DNA from: Seminavis robusta | Lineage: Eukaryota; Bacillariophyta; Bacillariophyceae; Naviculales; Naviculaceae | Reading direction: 5' to 3' | Assembly (NCBI GenBank): GCA_903772945.1 | Contig: CAICTM010000409.1 | Location: 1-64,000, forward strand | DNA length: 64,000 nucleotides | Part shown: piece by piece, positions 1 to 10,454 of the stretch | Layout of the letters: the number at the start of each line of letters is the position of its first letter | How positions within the stretch are numbered: position 1 is the first letter of the stretch | Notes under the pieces: generated by a model | Databases searched by the model: none | The model's input: only the letters and a program-made list of their open reading frames with translations | What the model was told of the DNA's origin: nothing | Made by a program: the position numbers and the translations under genes

Positions 1-61
1 GAGGCAAACCGCGGCATACAAACGACCATACAAGTATCTATACATATATAGTGGGTACTCA

Positions 62-1914
62 CTGTTCACCGGGGCCCCATCGATTGCCAGGGCAAAAGCA
101 CGTCCATAGCAGCCACCAACGTACAAAAGAGGGATAAAAATGCCCATCCCAATGGAGCTGCCAAAAAAGAGCAGTAAAAGGACGAGGAACACAGACCCAG
201 CAATGAGACACGAGGATGCCGAAAAGGCAGTCGATGGCTCCCAAAACAGCAGGTTAATCCCGGTTCCTCCGACTGGGTTCCAAAAAAGTGTGGCCAGCTC
301 ATTGTATTGGCCGTCTGGACACAGGGCTTGATGGTAATACTCTGGTTTGGCAGCAATGTTCGATTTATTCTCAGTTTCGAAAGGGCTGCAAACTTTGTAA
401 ATTTGTGGCAACCACCAAAAGATACAAGATGCAATCGCTACCAGGGAGAGAACCTCGATGCACTTGGCAACTCTGCCAAGTTTCCACTTGGTACGTTGAA
501 TGGCCAGGGCTCGATTCAGTTCACACCACACTGCACCCACAGCTCCACCGGCAATTCCCATGCCCGCAAAGATAAAGTAATCGAGCAAACGAAAACTGAT
601 CCAAATGCTGGAAGCCGAGGACATTCCATTCTCCATGGGAAGACCTTGGAATTTGGAAGTCACATAGTCCGCCATGAAATCTCCAATGGCTCTATTGGCA
701 ATTATGTTCCACATGTAGGAAAACGTGGCTGTCACACAGGCGGCAGTGAATGTGTGCCATGTCAGATCGAGGCTCCAATAGGAACATGCCTCTTCCAGTG
801 CAAACAGGACGGCACCAATAGGAGTTCCAAAGGCACTGGTGACACCGCATGCCGTTCCAATCGCCTGCAAGTCCTTTCGATATCGTTCCACCTTGCAAAC
901 TTCGGAGGCTGGCGCAAACCGGTGGCTTTGGATGGGCAGGTATTTGTCGGCATTGTCTCCAAGTGCGAGCCCAATAAAAATCAATGGTCCTTCCATTCCT
1001 ATGGGAAGGGATGCGGCTTGTGCAAAGATGACACTGAAACCTTTGCACGCTGCTGTGGACAAGTCCGTGCATCCAGGTAAGATAATTCCATTCAAAACTG
1101 CCTTGGCTTCGGCAATGCCACTGCCAGCACTCAAAGGTCGAAACAAAACCGGTAGCGCTGCCAGGAAGCCAAACAAGATATTCATGCCAATAAAGAACCC
1201 AAAGGATGAATACTTATTGTTGTTTTCCTCCAGCAATTCGGTGGATTGGTCGAGTTTCCATTCCAGTAACTTTTCGGAGGATCGAAGGATACCAAAGCCC
1301 ACCACCGACATGAGAATGCCAATGGCAGCAATCATGACTCTCATCATGAGCCTCGCATCCCGCACTGCCGAGATGTAGGCGCCCTTGCCACACGCCAAAA
1401 ATCGTCGTAACCGACTCGGTTTGGCCCGCGTTTTAAGTGTAAAGTGATGCCACACCGGAGACTCGTGGCTCTTGTAGCTCCGAGAGGCATACTTGTTGGT
1501 ATTGCATGTAGTGTTGTTGCCTTCAAGAACAGTCTGATGATGACGGCGCAGTCGACTCACTTGTCCCCGCAATTTCTGATCCACCCCCATAAATGAGTCC
1601 ACAATGGCATTATTGTTGTTGTTATCATCATCCCTGTCACCTGAGGCGTCGACTTCCCAAGTGTCGTCGCCCTGTGCCAACCAATTTGTGAATCGCTCTG
1701 GTCCAGGTGTGGGCATCGGAAGAAAGCAGTCTTTTTCGAATGTGTCTTTCTTTTCTTCTTCTTGAGATGCAGCATCTGTAGGCGTAGCTAGTGTGGACAC
1801 AACATGGGATTCTGTGGTTGTTACTTCATTATTTGGTGCATGCATGGGTGTTGCGTTCACATCCTCCGTGACTCCTTCCTCCAGTGCTTGTTGTTGGTCA
1901 TGGCTTATTTCCAT
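62..1914 (-). CDS. CLC-family voltage-gated chloride channel or Cl-/H+ antiporter (3' part beyond window)
   Basis: The reading frame starts at the ATG at 1914 and stays open for over 600 codons. It has a long hydrophilic N-terminus of about 180 residues with Asn/Asp-rich runs, then repeated membrane segments. CLC signatures appear in order: GSGIAE near residue 260 (family GSGIPE, anion selectivity), GMEGP near 305 (family GxEGP with the gating glutamate present), and GTPIGAVLFALEE near 365. A GxxxGR element follows near residue 600. At 62 the frame meets a strong donor (GTGAGTA), so an intron probably begins there, although the frame stays open to base 1. The C-terminal helices and CBS pair expected of eukaryotic CLCs are outside the window. 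The family moves chloride, often against protons, across plasma, vacuole or other internal membranes; which membrane cannot be told here. The family call is firm. Confidence 0.92.
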
Positions 1915-2247
1915 TGTAGCTTTTGGATTCAATTTAAGCATCTATGTTCTTTTGTGGATGCTCGATAGCAATAAGAGATGTGGGAAAAACAAAGAGATGT
2001 TGCTGCCCCGGCGGGCACATGGGACCACACGCATGAATGAGAATTCAGTTTTGGCTTGGCAGAAGTCAGGTGCACATGACGTACCATACTAGCTAGTACG
2101 TCAGCGACTCCCTTCAAATAATCGTTCTGATCCGATTCTGGTTCGATTGGTCAAACCACCAAGTGGCACAGCTGGCACCTGGTTTTAAGAACGCAGCCTC
2201 TTGGAAAAGCCCACTAAGAGGTACTGGTACCGGTACCAAATCGCCAC
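1915..2247. other. Intergenic spacer between the CLC gene and the CDC123-like remnant
   Basis: No gene is supported. The stretch holds the presumed 5' flank of the CLC gene and, near 2226-2238, the palindromic word GGTACCGGTACC, one of many related words in the spacers of this window. Confidence 0.5.
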
Positions 2248-3450
2248 ATGAGCCATAAAAAAAACGCTGCCAAAGACCTCACTTTGTGTGTCTATACCCA
2301 CCCGTCATTATATCAAAGCCGACCAGAAATGAATGTCCTTCTAAAAGACACCGAAAAGGGCATCAAGGCTCAACTCCGTCCAGTCGCCGAGGCAAGCAAA
2401 ATCAAGTTCGAAACCAATGAGTTGCCGTCCGACGACGATGTACAAACCCGAAACGACCAAGAGGCCAAGGAATACTTTTTCAACGGAGGAATGGACGCGT
2501 AGATTGAAACGTGTCCACCAAAAACCACACTAGAAACTTATATTGTTCCCCTGAGTCGAGTCGCATCGAAGCCGCCGCCATTGTGCGTTCCGTGCGGGAC
2601 GGCGTGGACCATCGCGACCTTCAGAACGTCCGAGACAGACTCGAAGAATGCATCGTTCGGCATGGGTTGCGCGACTCGGGTTGCTTTGTCAAGTTGACCA
2701 CTCGCTCACCCAAAGACGTCGTGGTGGCCAAGGAGATTGCCAAGCAGGCGTTTCGAGCCCGTCGAGAGCACGGCGAGTTTGGGCACTTGGCATTTGAGGA
2801 TATTCCCGATCACTCGAGCCGATGGGCAGCCTTTGGTGAGGAAATGAGACAAGCCTTGAAGGTCCGGAGTGGTGAGCAAGCGTTTTGATTGTTACTGTCT
2901 TTGGGACGAGTCGAGTCTACAAAGACTGCCAATATGCCCTTGAAGACAACCACGCCGGCAACTGGAAATTGGGCCTGGTGGTGCGTCGATGGGATGACCG
3001 CTGTCAACCGCACCGCGAGTTCCGGGCATTTGCGTGGAATGGGAAGCTGACGTGCGTCGGACAATACTTTAGTCTTTTGCGCTTTGAATCCCTCCAGGGT
3101 GCGCCATGTGTTGGAGAAAGTAGAACGCGATGCACGAGCCATCTTTCGCCAAGTCAAGGATCTCGTTCCTTTGCCCGGCAAAAAATGGATCTGGTAATTT
3201 GCGACAAGCCGTACTTGGTGGACATCAATCCCTTTGATGGAGTTGGTCTCGGCACCATGAAAGCCTCCACGGGGCTGTTTGATTGGGATCGCGACCGTGA
3301 TATCATGACAGGACGGCAACCGTTCCAAATCCGTGTGCAACGCCTATATACCCCTTACAGCGGATGATCTGAAACGAAAGCGTTTGACCATGAGCAAGGA
3401 CTGGTGGGGTGCCATTTACAACTGAAAAGATTTGCGAGGACGTGGCTTCT
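2248..3450 (+). pseudogene. CDC123/D123-like gene remnant, frame broken several times
   Basis: CDC123 is the ATP-grasp-like assembly factor of translation initiation factor eIF2. Pieces of the family lie collinearly in different frames: a RSPKDVV block at about 2705-2730, an EFRAFAWNGKLT block with QYF at 3020-3070, PYLVDINPFDG near 3210-3240, and DWWGAIYN near 3395-3420. Between them the frame changes near 2882, 2915, 3090-3190 and 3340, and at least one in-frame TGA falls inside the conserved LLLS stretch. Simple GT-AG introns do not repair these. An 84-codon open stretch at 2248-2502 precedes the remnant and may be its N-terminus or unrelated. The 3' end runs into the duplicated LRR tail. 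Most likely a decayed gene; sequencing error at several sites is a less likely alternative. Confidence 0.65.
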
Positions 3451-3520
3451 AGCCAGTGCAAAGCAGAGCAAATGCTTTTGGATTGTATACCGAGCGACGA
3501 GCATCCGACCGAACCAGCAA

Positions 3521-4480
3521 GGACAATGCCATTTATTGGCATCCAACATCTACGGCTTTCTTCGGCGTAATAAGCTAGCAAACCAAGCAGTAAAACAGAA
3601 TACTAGCACTGTTGAACTATATGCAAACATGCAGTACTTTCATGAACAACACAACCATCCAGCCACAGCACCAGCCATTCGGTTCAGGCCTCCGATTGGT
3701 TCCACCCAGTTTGGTTCGCTTCAGCTCGGTTAGCCTCGCTCAGCAGCTGATCCTCTTCATTGGCTGTCTCTCCCTCCAGTATCAGTGATGTTTTAAAGTC
3801 AGAACAGTTACACCAGTCACACCCACAGAGCAGGTTGCTGCGGTCGAAAGTAAGGTTGAAGGTGGAACACAAGCTCTCTGGGATAATGCCAGAAAGATCA
3901 TTTTCGTGCAAATAGACTTGGCCAAAAGATGCAGAGAAAGGAACATTGCCTGGCTCAAGGGGCACCGTCCCAGTGTGCATCCAATCCAGAGAGCAAGGAC
4001 AATGCCATTACTGCTGTCGCATCCAATGTCTATACAACTTTTCTTTGGCCTACGATGCTACGGTAGGTTCCGGTACCTAAACTGAGAAGTAACACAAATA
4101 AATACTTTCAAACGTAGGTAAAACTTATATGCAAGCATGTAGTAGTTGATCAACACACGCACACACAACCATCCAGTCATTCGGTTCAGGCTTCCGTTTG
4201 GTTCCCCTCAGTTTGGTTTGCCTCACTCAATGGCAGAAACTGACCATCACCCCACAGCAGCAGCTGGCCAACTCCATAGACAATTCTTTCTCCCGCCTCG
4301 AGTAGCGGTACGGATCTATTGTCAGAACAGTCACACAAGTCACATCCACAGAGCTGGCTGCTGCAGTCAAAATAAAGACTTTGGGCAGAACACAACCTCT
4401 CTGGGATAATGCCAGAAAGATCATTTCCATGCAACCAGACTTGACCATAAGGTGGAGGGAAAGGAACATTGCCAAGTTCC
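3521..4480 (-). repeat. Imperfect tandem duplication of an LRR-gene 3' end (units about 3521-3985 and 3992-4480)
   Basis: Both units begin (+ strand) with a near-identical stretch containing AGCAAGGACAATGCCATT. Each continues through a diverged AT-rich spacer, a shared ACACAACCATCCAG block, a shared CATTCGGTTCAGGC block, and the last exon of the LRR gene on the minus strand. The right unit is the working 3' end of the LRR gene; the left unit is an extra partial copy. Confidence 0.75.
3684..3985 (-). pseudogene. Partial extra copy of the LRR gene terminal exon
   Basis: The minus-strand reading carries TGTVPLEPGNVPF, then a last LRR with LHENDLSGIIPE, a cysteine cluster (LCGCDWCNC) and an Asn/Glu-rich tail ending NQSEA. 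It matches the terminal exon at 4186-4704 block by block (there LCGCDLCDC and ending NQTEA), with a few short indels. No upstream LRR exons precede it, and its left neighbour is the CDC123-like remnant. It is therefore best read as a duplicated terminal exon without a gene body, though an alternative last exon by splicing past the first copy cannot be excluded. Confidence 0.7.
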
Positions 4481-7051
4481 AGGGGCACTGTTCCAGTCAA
4501 ATCGTTGTCAAACAGCCACAACTGAAACAATGCAGTAAGCTGTCCAAACTCTGTAGGAATGGTTCCTGTCAGATTATTGAGTTCCAAGTCCAACACAATC
4601 GCTTGATCATACATTCCAAATTCACTTGGGATTGTGCCCGACAAAGCATTCATACCAAGCCACAAGACAGATAACTTTGTTAGAAGACCAAGCTCTGTTG
4701 GGATCTAGAGGAAAAGGAAGAAAAAAGGGACTCAATGTTAGAAGAAGCACGTTTGACACAACTGGAACACAAAATGACTTACAGTCCCACTGAAGGAGTT
4801 CGCCTCCAGTGTCAATGTGTCCAGGGATGCCATGTTTGCAAGCCATCTCGGGATTGTCCCTGTAAGACCCGAGTCTTCCAGTTGTAGAACTGCCATGTCT
4901 GTAAGAACTGCGAGCTCGGTTGGGATCTACATGAATCACAGAGAATGCTGAGTAAAGCTAGAAACACGAACACAAACAAGCCCCAGCCACCAAACATCAT
5001 GGAAAAACCTACACTGCCACTCAACATCAGGTTGGGAAGATCTAAAAAATTCAAGAGAGTCAACTGCGCAAGTTCTGTGGGAATGGTCCCTGTGAAGAGG
5101 TTTGCATCAAACCCTATAACTTGCAAATCAGTCAGCAAACCCAGCTCTGTTGGTAACTATAAATTGACGAATAGGTAGTGAGAACATGAGAAAAGCAAAA
5201 CTGTATTTGCAAGAGACAAAATTTCATAATGTACATACTGGTCCTGTCAGCTGATTATCTAAAAGTGCGATGCCTCTCATGGAGTTTGTAAGCGAATACA
5301 GGGATGATGGAATCTGGCAGCCACAGCGAAGTAAGTGATGATTTGACAAACTGAGATATTGCAGAACAATCTTGTAAGATACTTCATAAGTCATCACTTA
5401 CAGTTCCCGTCAACGAGTTGTAGAGAAAGTAGAGAACTCCAAGTTTTGACAAACTTCCGAGTGCTTCAGGAATGGAGCCAAAAAGGCCACAATCGATCAT
5501 CGAAATAAACTCCAAACTGGGAAGGCCGGAGAGCTCTTCTGGGATGGTGCTGGTAAGGTTCCATCCATCCAATGCCAAGCTCCTAAGCTCTGTAAGTAAG
5601 TAGAGCTCTGGCGGAATCCCTGATCCCATCAGGCCATTCAATGACAACCAAAAGTGCTTGATGATTCCATCTCCCTGATACAAGATGCCATCCTCTAGAT
5701 ATCCAGCGGGATCTTGCTCGCAGGGACTGATGTGATCCAGTGGGAAAACTGTGTCGGCTCCAAAAAAGAAATAATAGTCCTCCAAACTTGAATACCAAAG
5801 GCACTCATGAACACTGTGGTTTAGCCAATTGTCACTGAAGAGCCATTGTTCCTCGCTGTTGGCAAAATAGAATGTTGCAAGAACAAACCGCTGTACAGCT
5901 CTCCCCGCTGTAAGGTTTTGTAGTATGTCAATCTCTTCCATGAGCCATTCAAATGCCATGGACTGGGGTGATCTTGAGTCCTGCAGAATCGTAGAGGCTG
6001 TCGATTCCGGGAAAAGGGATAGCCAGTATTCTGAATAAGAAGTTGGTGCTGCTGATGGGATGGAAGTTGGGGAGGGCGATGGCATGAGAGTCTCCACCGT
6101 CTTGTTTCGTGATGACAATGTGGCAACCAAAATCGTGATGACTGCCAGTACAAAGATGAAACCAAGCAGAAGGAAAGTCTTGACCTGCTTGATGTGCTTT
6201 TTCTGCTGGGATTCGCTCTGGGCAATGGCACTGACGGCACTTTTTGCTTGTGGCAGGTCTTCTGGCGCAATGTCATCATCCTCGTGAACCAAATTTGCCA
6301 CTGCAAGTCCTCTGTTTGATTCTGCGGGAACATATTCTTTACCTGGTGCTTCGGTAACCCGCCACTCTTCTTCATGGACACTAGACAGGCTAGTCTGACT
6401 GACCAATGGGCCATTGGCAGTGGCACCTACTAGGGAGAATCTCAGAGTGTTTGCACGTTGGAGGTCTGTACCCGGAGCACCTGCATAGGCCCCTGGACGG
6501 CAGTTGGCATTTGATGTGTTGGTGGCGCCTTGGGAATTACCCCCATTAGGAGTGGTAGCATTTTCACTTTGGTCGAGACCTGAATCTTGGAGTCGACTTT
6601 CCACTATTTTGGCCAGATCGAGTGGTTCTTCCGTGTTATCTGCCATTCCTTTCATGGCCGATGCATCCTGCGAGTCCTTGTTTATTGGATGCACATTTTT
6701 TGTGAGCCCTTGTTTGCTTGGACGGGCATCCGAATCCTCTTTTAGCCGTGCTTCCAAAATTTTTGCTAGGTCCAGAGGATCCATTGGTTCTCCCGTAGCA
6801 TTTTGGGGGGCTCTGCTGGAAACATTTGTTGGATTAACTTTGTTGCCAACTGGCTTTTTCGCAGTAGTTTGACGGTGACTGTCATTGTGAGACCTGTCAC
6901 TATTGGACTTTTCGTTGGATGCTCTTGCTGCTTCTTGTTCAAACTCTTGTAGCTTTCTAAGTTCCGCCTCGGTAGCTTTGCACTTGCTACCGGCAGCACG
7001 TACTTTGACAGCCTTGCCAATGGCATCGAATTCTTGTGAAGGTGCTTCCAT
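4186..7051 (-). CDS. LRR receptor-like single-pass membrane protein, five exons, 843 residues
   Basis: The ATG at 7051 opens a 550-codon first exon (7051-5402). Further exons are 5313-5239, 5156-5013, 4926-4783 and 4704-4186; all splice in phase 0. The N-terminal 285 residues are polar and contain a repeated LAKI(L/V)E(A/S)RL motif at about 95 and 145. One transmembrane helix (TFLLLGFIFVLAVITILVA) lies near 290-312, then a short Ser/Pro linker. Next is a domain with FVLATFYF and NWLN...ECLWY, typical before plant-type LRRs, then about nine LRRs of the xxLxGxIPxELGxL type and a cysteine cap LCGCDLCDC. No kinase domain is present. The likely topology is cytosolic N-terminus and outward LRRs, suggesting a recognition or adhesion role; the ligand is unknown. 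Each later exon encodes whole LRR units and begins at the IP of the repeat. The right-edge gene at 63055 has the same layout. Confidence 0.85.
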
Positions 7052-7482
7052 TATTGTTGTTGAGGGTATTGGAGTGGAGTGCTACGAACGGATGTCTTGC
7101 CCTTTGGATTTGGGCAGCTCTTCTCTTCCTGGCCCTTACCGCGGTACTGCCGATGGAAGCAGAATTGCTTCTTTGTGAAGAGGTTGCACTCTTGAAGTTC
7201 AGCCTCCATGCATGGGATAAGCTCCCGATCGAGTTTTAATCAGCAAAACGAAAGGACTAGAAAATACAATGGCTACAACTCTGGGGTCTTCCACTGCTTT
7301 ACCGCTGGTGATGCGTTCATGATGAACTGGTAAAAGGTTGCCCCACAACAAAACACTTGTTTGCAGCCGGAATAAAAAGGAAAATTTTGCTGGGTTGCGT
7401 TGTGACCTGGTGTAAGTGAGAAAAATAAGTTAACTGCGCATGCATTCTTCCGTAGATAATCTACGAGTGCCGGTACTTACTC
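7052..7482. other. Intergenic spacer, no gene seen
   Basis: This is the upstream flank of the LRR gene. The stretch is AT-rich around 7360-7440. Open stretches here are short and lack protein-like composition. Confidence 0.4.
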
Positions 7483-7938
7483 TAAGGCCCTGTCCCAACA
7501 ACTCTTTTTGGGGTTGGGAAATTGGACTTTAGGGCCTTCGGTTTGGCCTTGGTCTGCTGGCTTCCCCCAAACAGGCCTTTGCCCTCCTCCCAAATTGGAG
7601 CCAATTTCGGGTTTGCGCAAATCAATTTTGAGTTGGTTTGCGCAGAGCCGATTTCGGTTTTTGACTGGGTGTTCCATTTGATTGGTCGATTTGAATCTAA
7701 CAGGAATTCTGTGTCAACGAACCGGTACTCAACTTCAAGTTTAACTTCAATATTGTTAATTACACTCAAGCCAGCAGGGCCAGCAGCTGCCACATCCACT
7801 CGCAGCAAACCATCCAAAATTGGATCTGAAAAAAAGAAGTTGGAAGAGGATTTGGGGGGAGGCCACATTGCTTTTCAGTTTGGCCTTCCCAAAGTCCAAT
7901 TTCCCGACCTGAAAAATAGTTGTTGGGACAGAGCCTAA
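7483..7938. mobile_element. MITE with long terminal inverted repeats and TAA target duplication, PIF/Harbinger-like
   Basis: The element spans 7486-7935 (450 bp) between the direct repeats TAA at 7483-7485 and TAA at 7936-7938. Its ends are inverted copies of about 50 bp: the left begins GGCCCTGTCCCAACAACT and the right, read inward on the minus strand, begins GGCTCTGTCCCAACAACT. Similarity continues through GGGAAATTGGACTTT, with roughly six mismatches or small gaps in 53 bases. The 3-bp TAA/TTA duplication and GC-rich ends fit PIF/Harbinger. Open frames inside (7482-7868 minus, 7522-7938 plus) show no transposase features, so it is a non-autonomous element. Confidence 0.8.
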
Positions 7939-8271
7939 GCCCCCGTCTTACTGCGCAATGCATGATTGATTCTGATGTCGTCTTTGTTAAGCCTGCAATA
8001 CCTACTAGAGATACGGTAGAGTCTACTAGTATCTTTTGTAGAAGGAAAAATCTTTTGTCTGCGTCCTGGCCAGCGCAATTGAACAGATGTGCGTCTCCAC
8101 GTAAAGATCGGGGTCATATGTTCCCTAACCCTAACATAATTTGAGATAAGGGTGGGGTTTTGCTTTGGTCCGCTGGAAAAGACCGAAACCTTGAAGGCTC
8201 CGCCATGGCGGGAATACTACCGGTAGATCTGCGGCAGTAAGAAGAATCTGATATTACAGTACTACTATAGC
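7939..8271. other. Intergenic spacer upstream of the small LRR gene
   Basis: The stretch contains one CCCTAACCCTAAC run near 8123-8136 and a TACCGGTA word near 8219. No gene is seen. Confidence 0.4.
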
Positions 8272-9045
8272 ATGGAACCATTTGACATTGACGAGTACCG
8301 TGATGAGGACGACGACGACAACAACACTAATGAGACCAGGCCTCTGGGGGTGGAACCCAAACGAAACCCCCTGACGGTCCGTGTGTTTGGCCTTCCATTG
8401 CGCAAAGCGGCTGCCGTCGTGATAGTCGTCTTGTTGGTGATGGCGGTGGTCCTTTCGTTGACTTCCTCCTCCCATGACAAGGCGTCCTCCGACACGAGCG
8501 TCGCTGCCTCCACAACGCCAGGACCTGTAAGACTGTTTGGCACTTCCTATCATGTCGCATCGACCACGGATGTCTACCGACACGGACATCGTCTCAAAGG
8601 GCCGTTTCCGAGCGAAATTGGTACCTTGACGGCCCTGACCGTCTTGGAGCTCTATCACGGCGCACTGTCTGGAAACATTCCCAGTGAAATTGGACTCCTT
8701 TCGTCGACCCTCAACGTCTTGGTGTTGAAAGACTGTGGAAGTCTCAATGGCACCGTCCCCTCGGAAATTGGGTTGCTTACCGCGTTGAAGGTGTTGCGGC
8801 TCGAAGACGACAAATTGTCCGGGAGTGTGCCCACCGAGATGGGACTGTTGACTGCGTTGGAGGAATTGCTCTTGCCAAACAATCAATTGGTGGGGAGTGT
8901 TCCCGGCGATCTCTGTGCGAACCCACAGTTGAAAGAAATCCGAGTGGACTGCCCTCCAGATCCTTCTCCCGTGGCATGTGCTTGCGACAATGTATGCCAA
9001 TGTACCAGTCACGAGACTCACGAGGAGGAGGAGGGTCAAACCTGA
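8272..9045 (+). CDS. Small type II membrane LRR protein, 257 residues, single exon
   Basis: The ATG at 8272 starts an acidic N-terminus (a run of Asp at residues 11-16), a basic stretch, and one transmembrane helix at about 45-64 (AAAVVIVVLLVMAVVLSL). After a short linker come five plant-type LRRs at about 108-220, with the framework FPSEIGTLTALTVLELYHG and repeats beginning IPSEIG, VPSEIG and VPTEMG. The protein ends in a cysteine cluster (VACACDNVCQC) and an acidic tail. The layout is a miniature of the larger receptor-like proteins in this window. Positive charge just inside the helix suggests the LRRs face outside or a lumen. There is no kinase or enzyme domain. Adhesion or ligand sensing is an inference from family behaviour. 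Confidence 0.85.
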   Translation: MEPFDIDEYRDEDDDDNNTNETRPLGVEPKRNPLTVRVFGLPLRKAAAVVIVVLLVMAVVLSLTSSSHDKASSDTSVAASTTPGPVRLFGTSYHVASTTDVYRHGHRLKGPFPSEIGTLTALTVLELYHGALSGNIPSEIGLLSSTLNVLVLKDCGSLNGTVPSEIGLLTALKVLRLEDDKLSGSVPTEMGLLTALEELLLPNNQLVGSVPGDLCANPQLKEIRVDCPPDPSPVACACDNVCQCTSHETHEEEEGQT

Positions 9046-9399
9046 TGATCTAATAAACTTTCAAGTGAACTAATGGACTTACCTCCTTTTCAAGCGCTGA
9101 CGAATGCCACGCCAATGGTCCTCCTTTTGGTCAGGGTGCAAATGAAAGGGGATTTAGACTTTTTGCTCCTCTGGAGTGGGGATCTGATCGCTCTCGTGGT
9201 GTATTGTATTCAAGCAAAAGACCAACGCTCAGCCTTTGAGCTATCAAGTCAATTGAAAATGCTAAAAGGTTCAAGAATGCAATGCTAGTAGAAGGCTCGA
9301 ACCGAGACCTGCTGGAAGATTTGCATGGCGAACAATCATAGGCTGCAATTCGGCGACTACAACAGTAGACATAAAACAGACACTGTATCATTAGGAATT
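9046..9399. other. Intergenic spacer, no gene seen
   Basis: Contains a box-A-like word and a box-B-like word on the minus strand (near 9230-9250 and 9295-9305) in the wrong order for one tRNA. No convincing RNA gene or coding sequence. Confidence 0.35.
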
Positions 9400-9804
9400 C
9401 TAGCAATCTCGGGCAAGCTCTCTGGCATCACCATTGGAGAAACCTGCTGGACAGGGCACACAGTTGGGGACGTTCCGTGATCCCCGCTCCAAGAACGTCA
9501 AGGGGGACAGTTGTGTCGAATGCTGTTGAGACAGGGCCTTGAATGAATCACCAAACCTGCCACTAGGATGGAACCGAATCGCGACGTGCCGCGCCATCGA
9601 TGACGGCGCGGAAGGCATCCATTTTGGCACGATGAGAGACGGACTGCCAAGAATGACATTCCGAAATTGGATCCCCGGGAGATGAAGACAAATGGCCGTT
9701 GCATGTGCCGACGAAGCAGTTCGCCGCCAGCAAAACATGGTTCCACAGTCATTCATTGTTGCTTTGGCATTTGGTTTTTGGCATTCATTCACGCGGTTTG
9801 CCAT
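9400..9804 (-). CDS. Doubtful hypothetical ORF, 134 residues
   Basis: An ATG-started frame without a recognised domain. It contains a few cysteines and a C-terminal CVPCPAGF stretch of the kind found in Cys-rich repeats, but it lacks a signal peptide or membrane segment, and a second minus-strand frame is open over the same bases. It may be a remnant or chance. It is listed only because nothing else explains 9.4-9.8 kb. Confidence 0.2.
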   Translation of the reverse strand: MANRVNECQKPNAKATMNDCGTMFCWRRTASSAHATAICLHLPGIQFRNVILGSPSLIVPKWMPSAPSSMARHVAIRFHPSGRFGDSFKALSQQHSTQLSPLTFLERGSRNVPNCVPCPAGFSNGDARELARDC

Positions 9805-10454
9805 TCAAATTGAGACCAAGCGACCGGGGGGCATGCACGATCATTCGTCGTGCGGTCCTGCTGACCCCGCAGCTGGGGAGGTACTGTCTGGGCTATATAC
9901 CCTTTCATTATAGCTTGTCGTTATCGATGTTAGGTGGTGCTATGATGTAACATAACATGCATGAGGAAGAAAGACTTTTGGAAACAACAAGAGTCTAAAT
10001 TATAAAACAATACAAAGAAGAATTTTACAGGATACGAAAGGGACAAACCCCTTGTGAATCTTTCAGGGAGTAGAGTAGTTGTCCTTGTGGGAGGTTTCGA
10101 TCGATTCAGCCATTGCTCATCTGCCAGTACAATCCATCATCCACTGATGCTGTGCTGGGAGGAACACTTTTGGGTCTGTAACAATATATTTGTGATTGGG
10201 AAGAGCTCGGTGCCTCGCCATTCCGCTTGAGGCACTTCTTTCTGAAGAGGGCCCCTTCAGCTAACTAGCTAGCAGCCACCGTTTCCGTTTCTTTCCCTCA
10301 AAAGAAGGTCAGCCAGCCACTCAGTCAAGTCAGAGTCCAACAGAACGGCCAGCCTTGCACAGGGCGGTGTGTGTGTGTGTGCCTACGACAGAGTCGTTGA
10401 GTGTTTCGGGAACTAGCTAGCTGTTTGTTGGTTGGTTGGATGACTTTGCTTTTT
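9805..10454. other. Intergenic spacer, 3' flank of the next gene
   Basis: AT-rich around 9950-10030, with a GT microsatellite near 10369-10382 and GCTAGC words near 10265 and 10418. No gene is supported. Confidence 0.4.

Noticed and set aside
7482-7938. Open frames inside the MITE on both strands
   Set aside because: They follow from the inverted ends and lack transposase motifs; the element is non-coding.
8123-8136. CCCTAACCCTAAC, a telomere-like pair
   Set aside because: Only two units in a spacer; too short to argue for an internal telomere tract.
9230-9310. tRNA-like box A and box B words on the minus strand
   Set aside because: Box B comes before box A in the direction of transcription, and no cloverleaf with paired acceptor and anticodon stems could be drawn.
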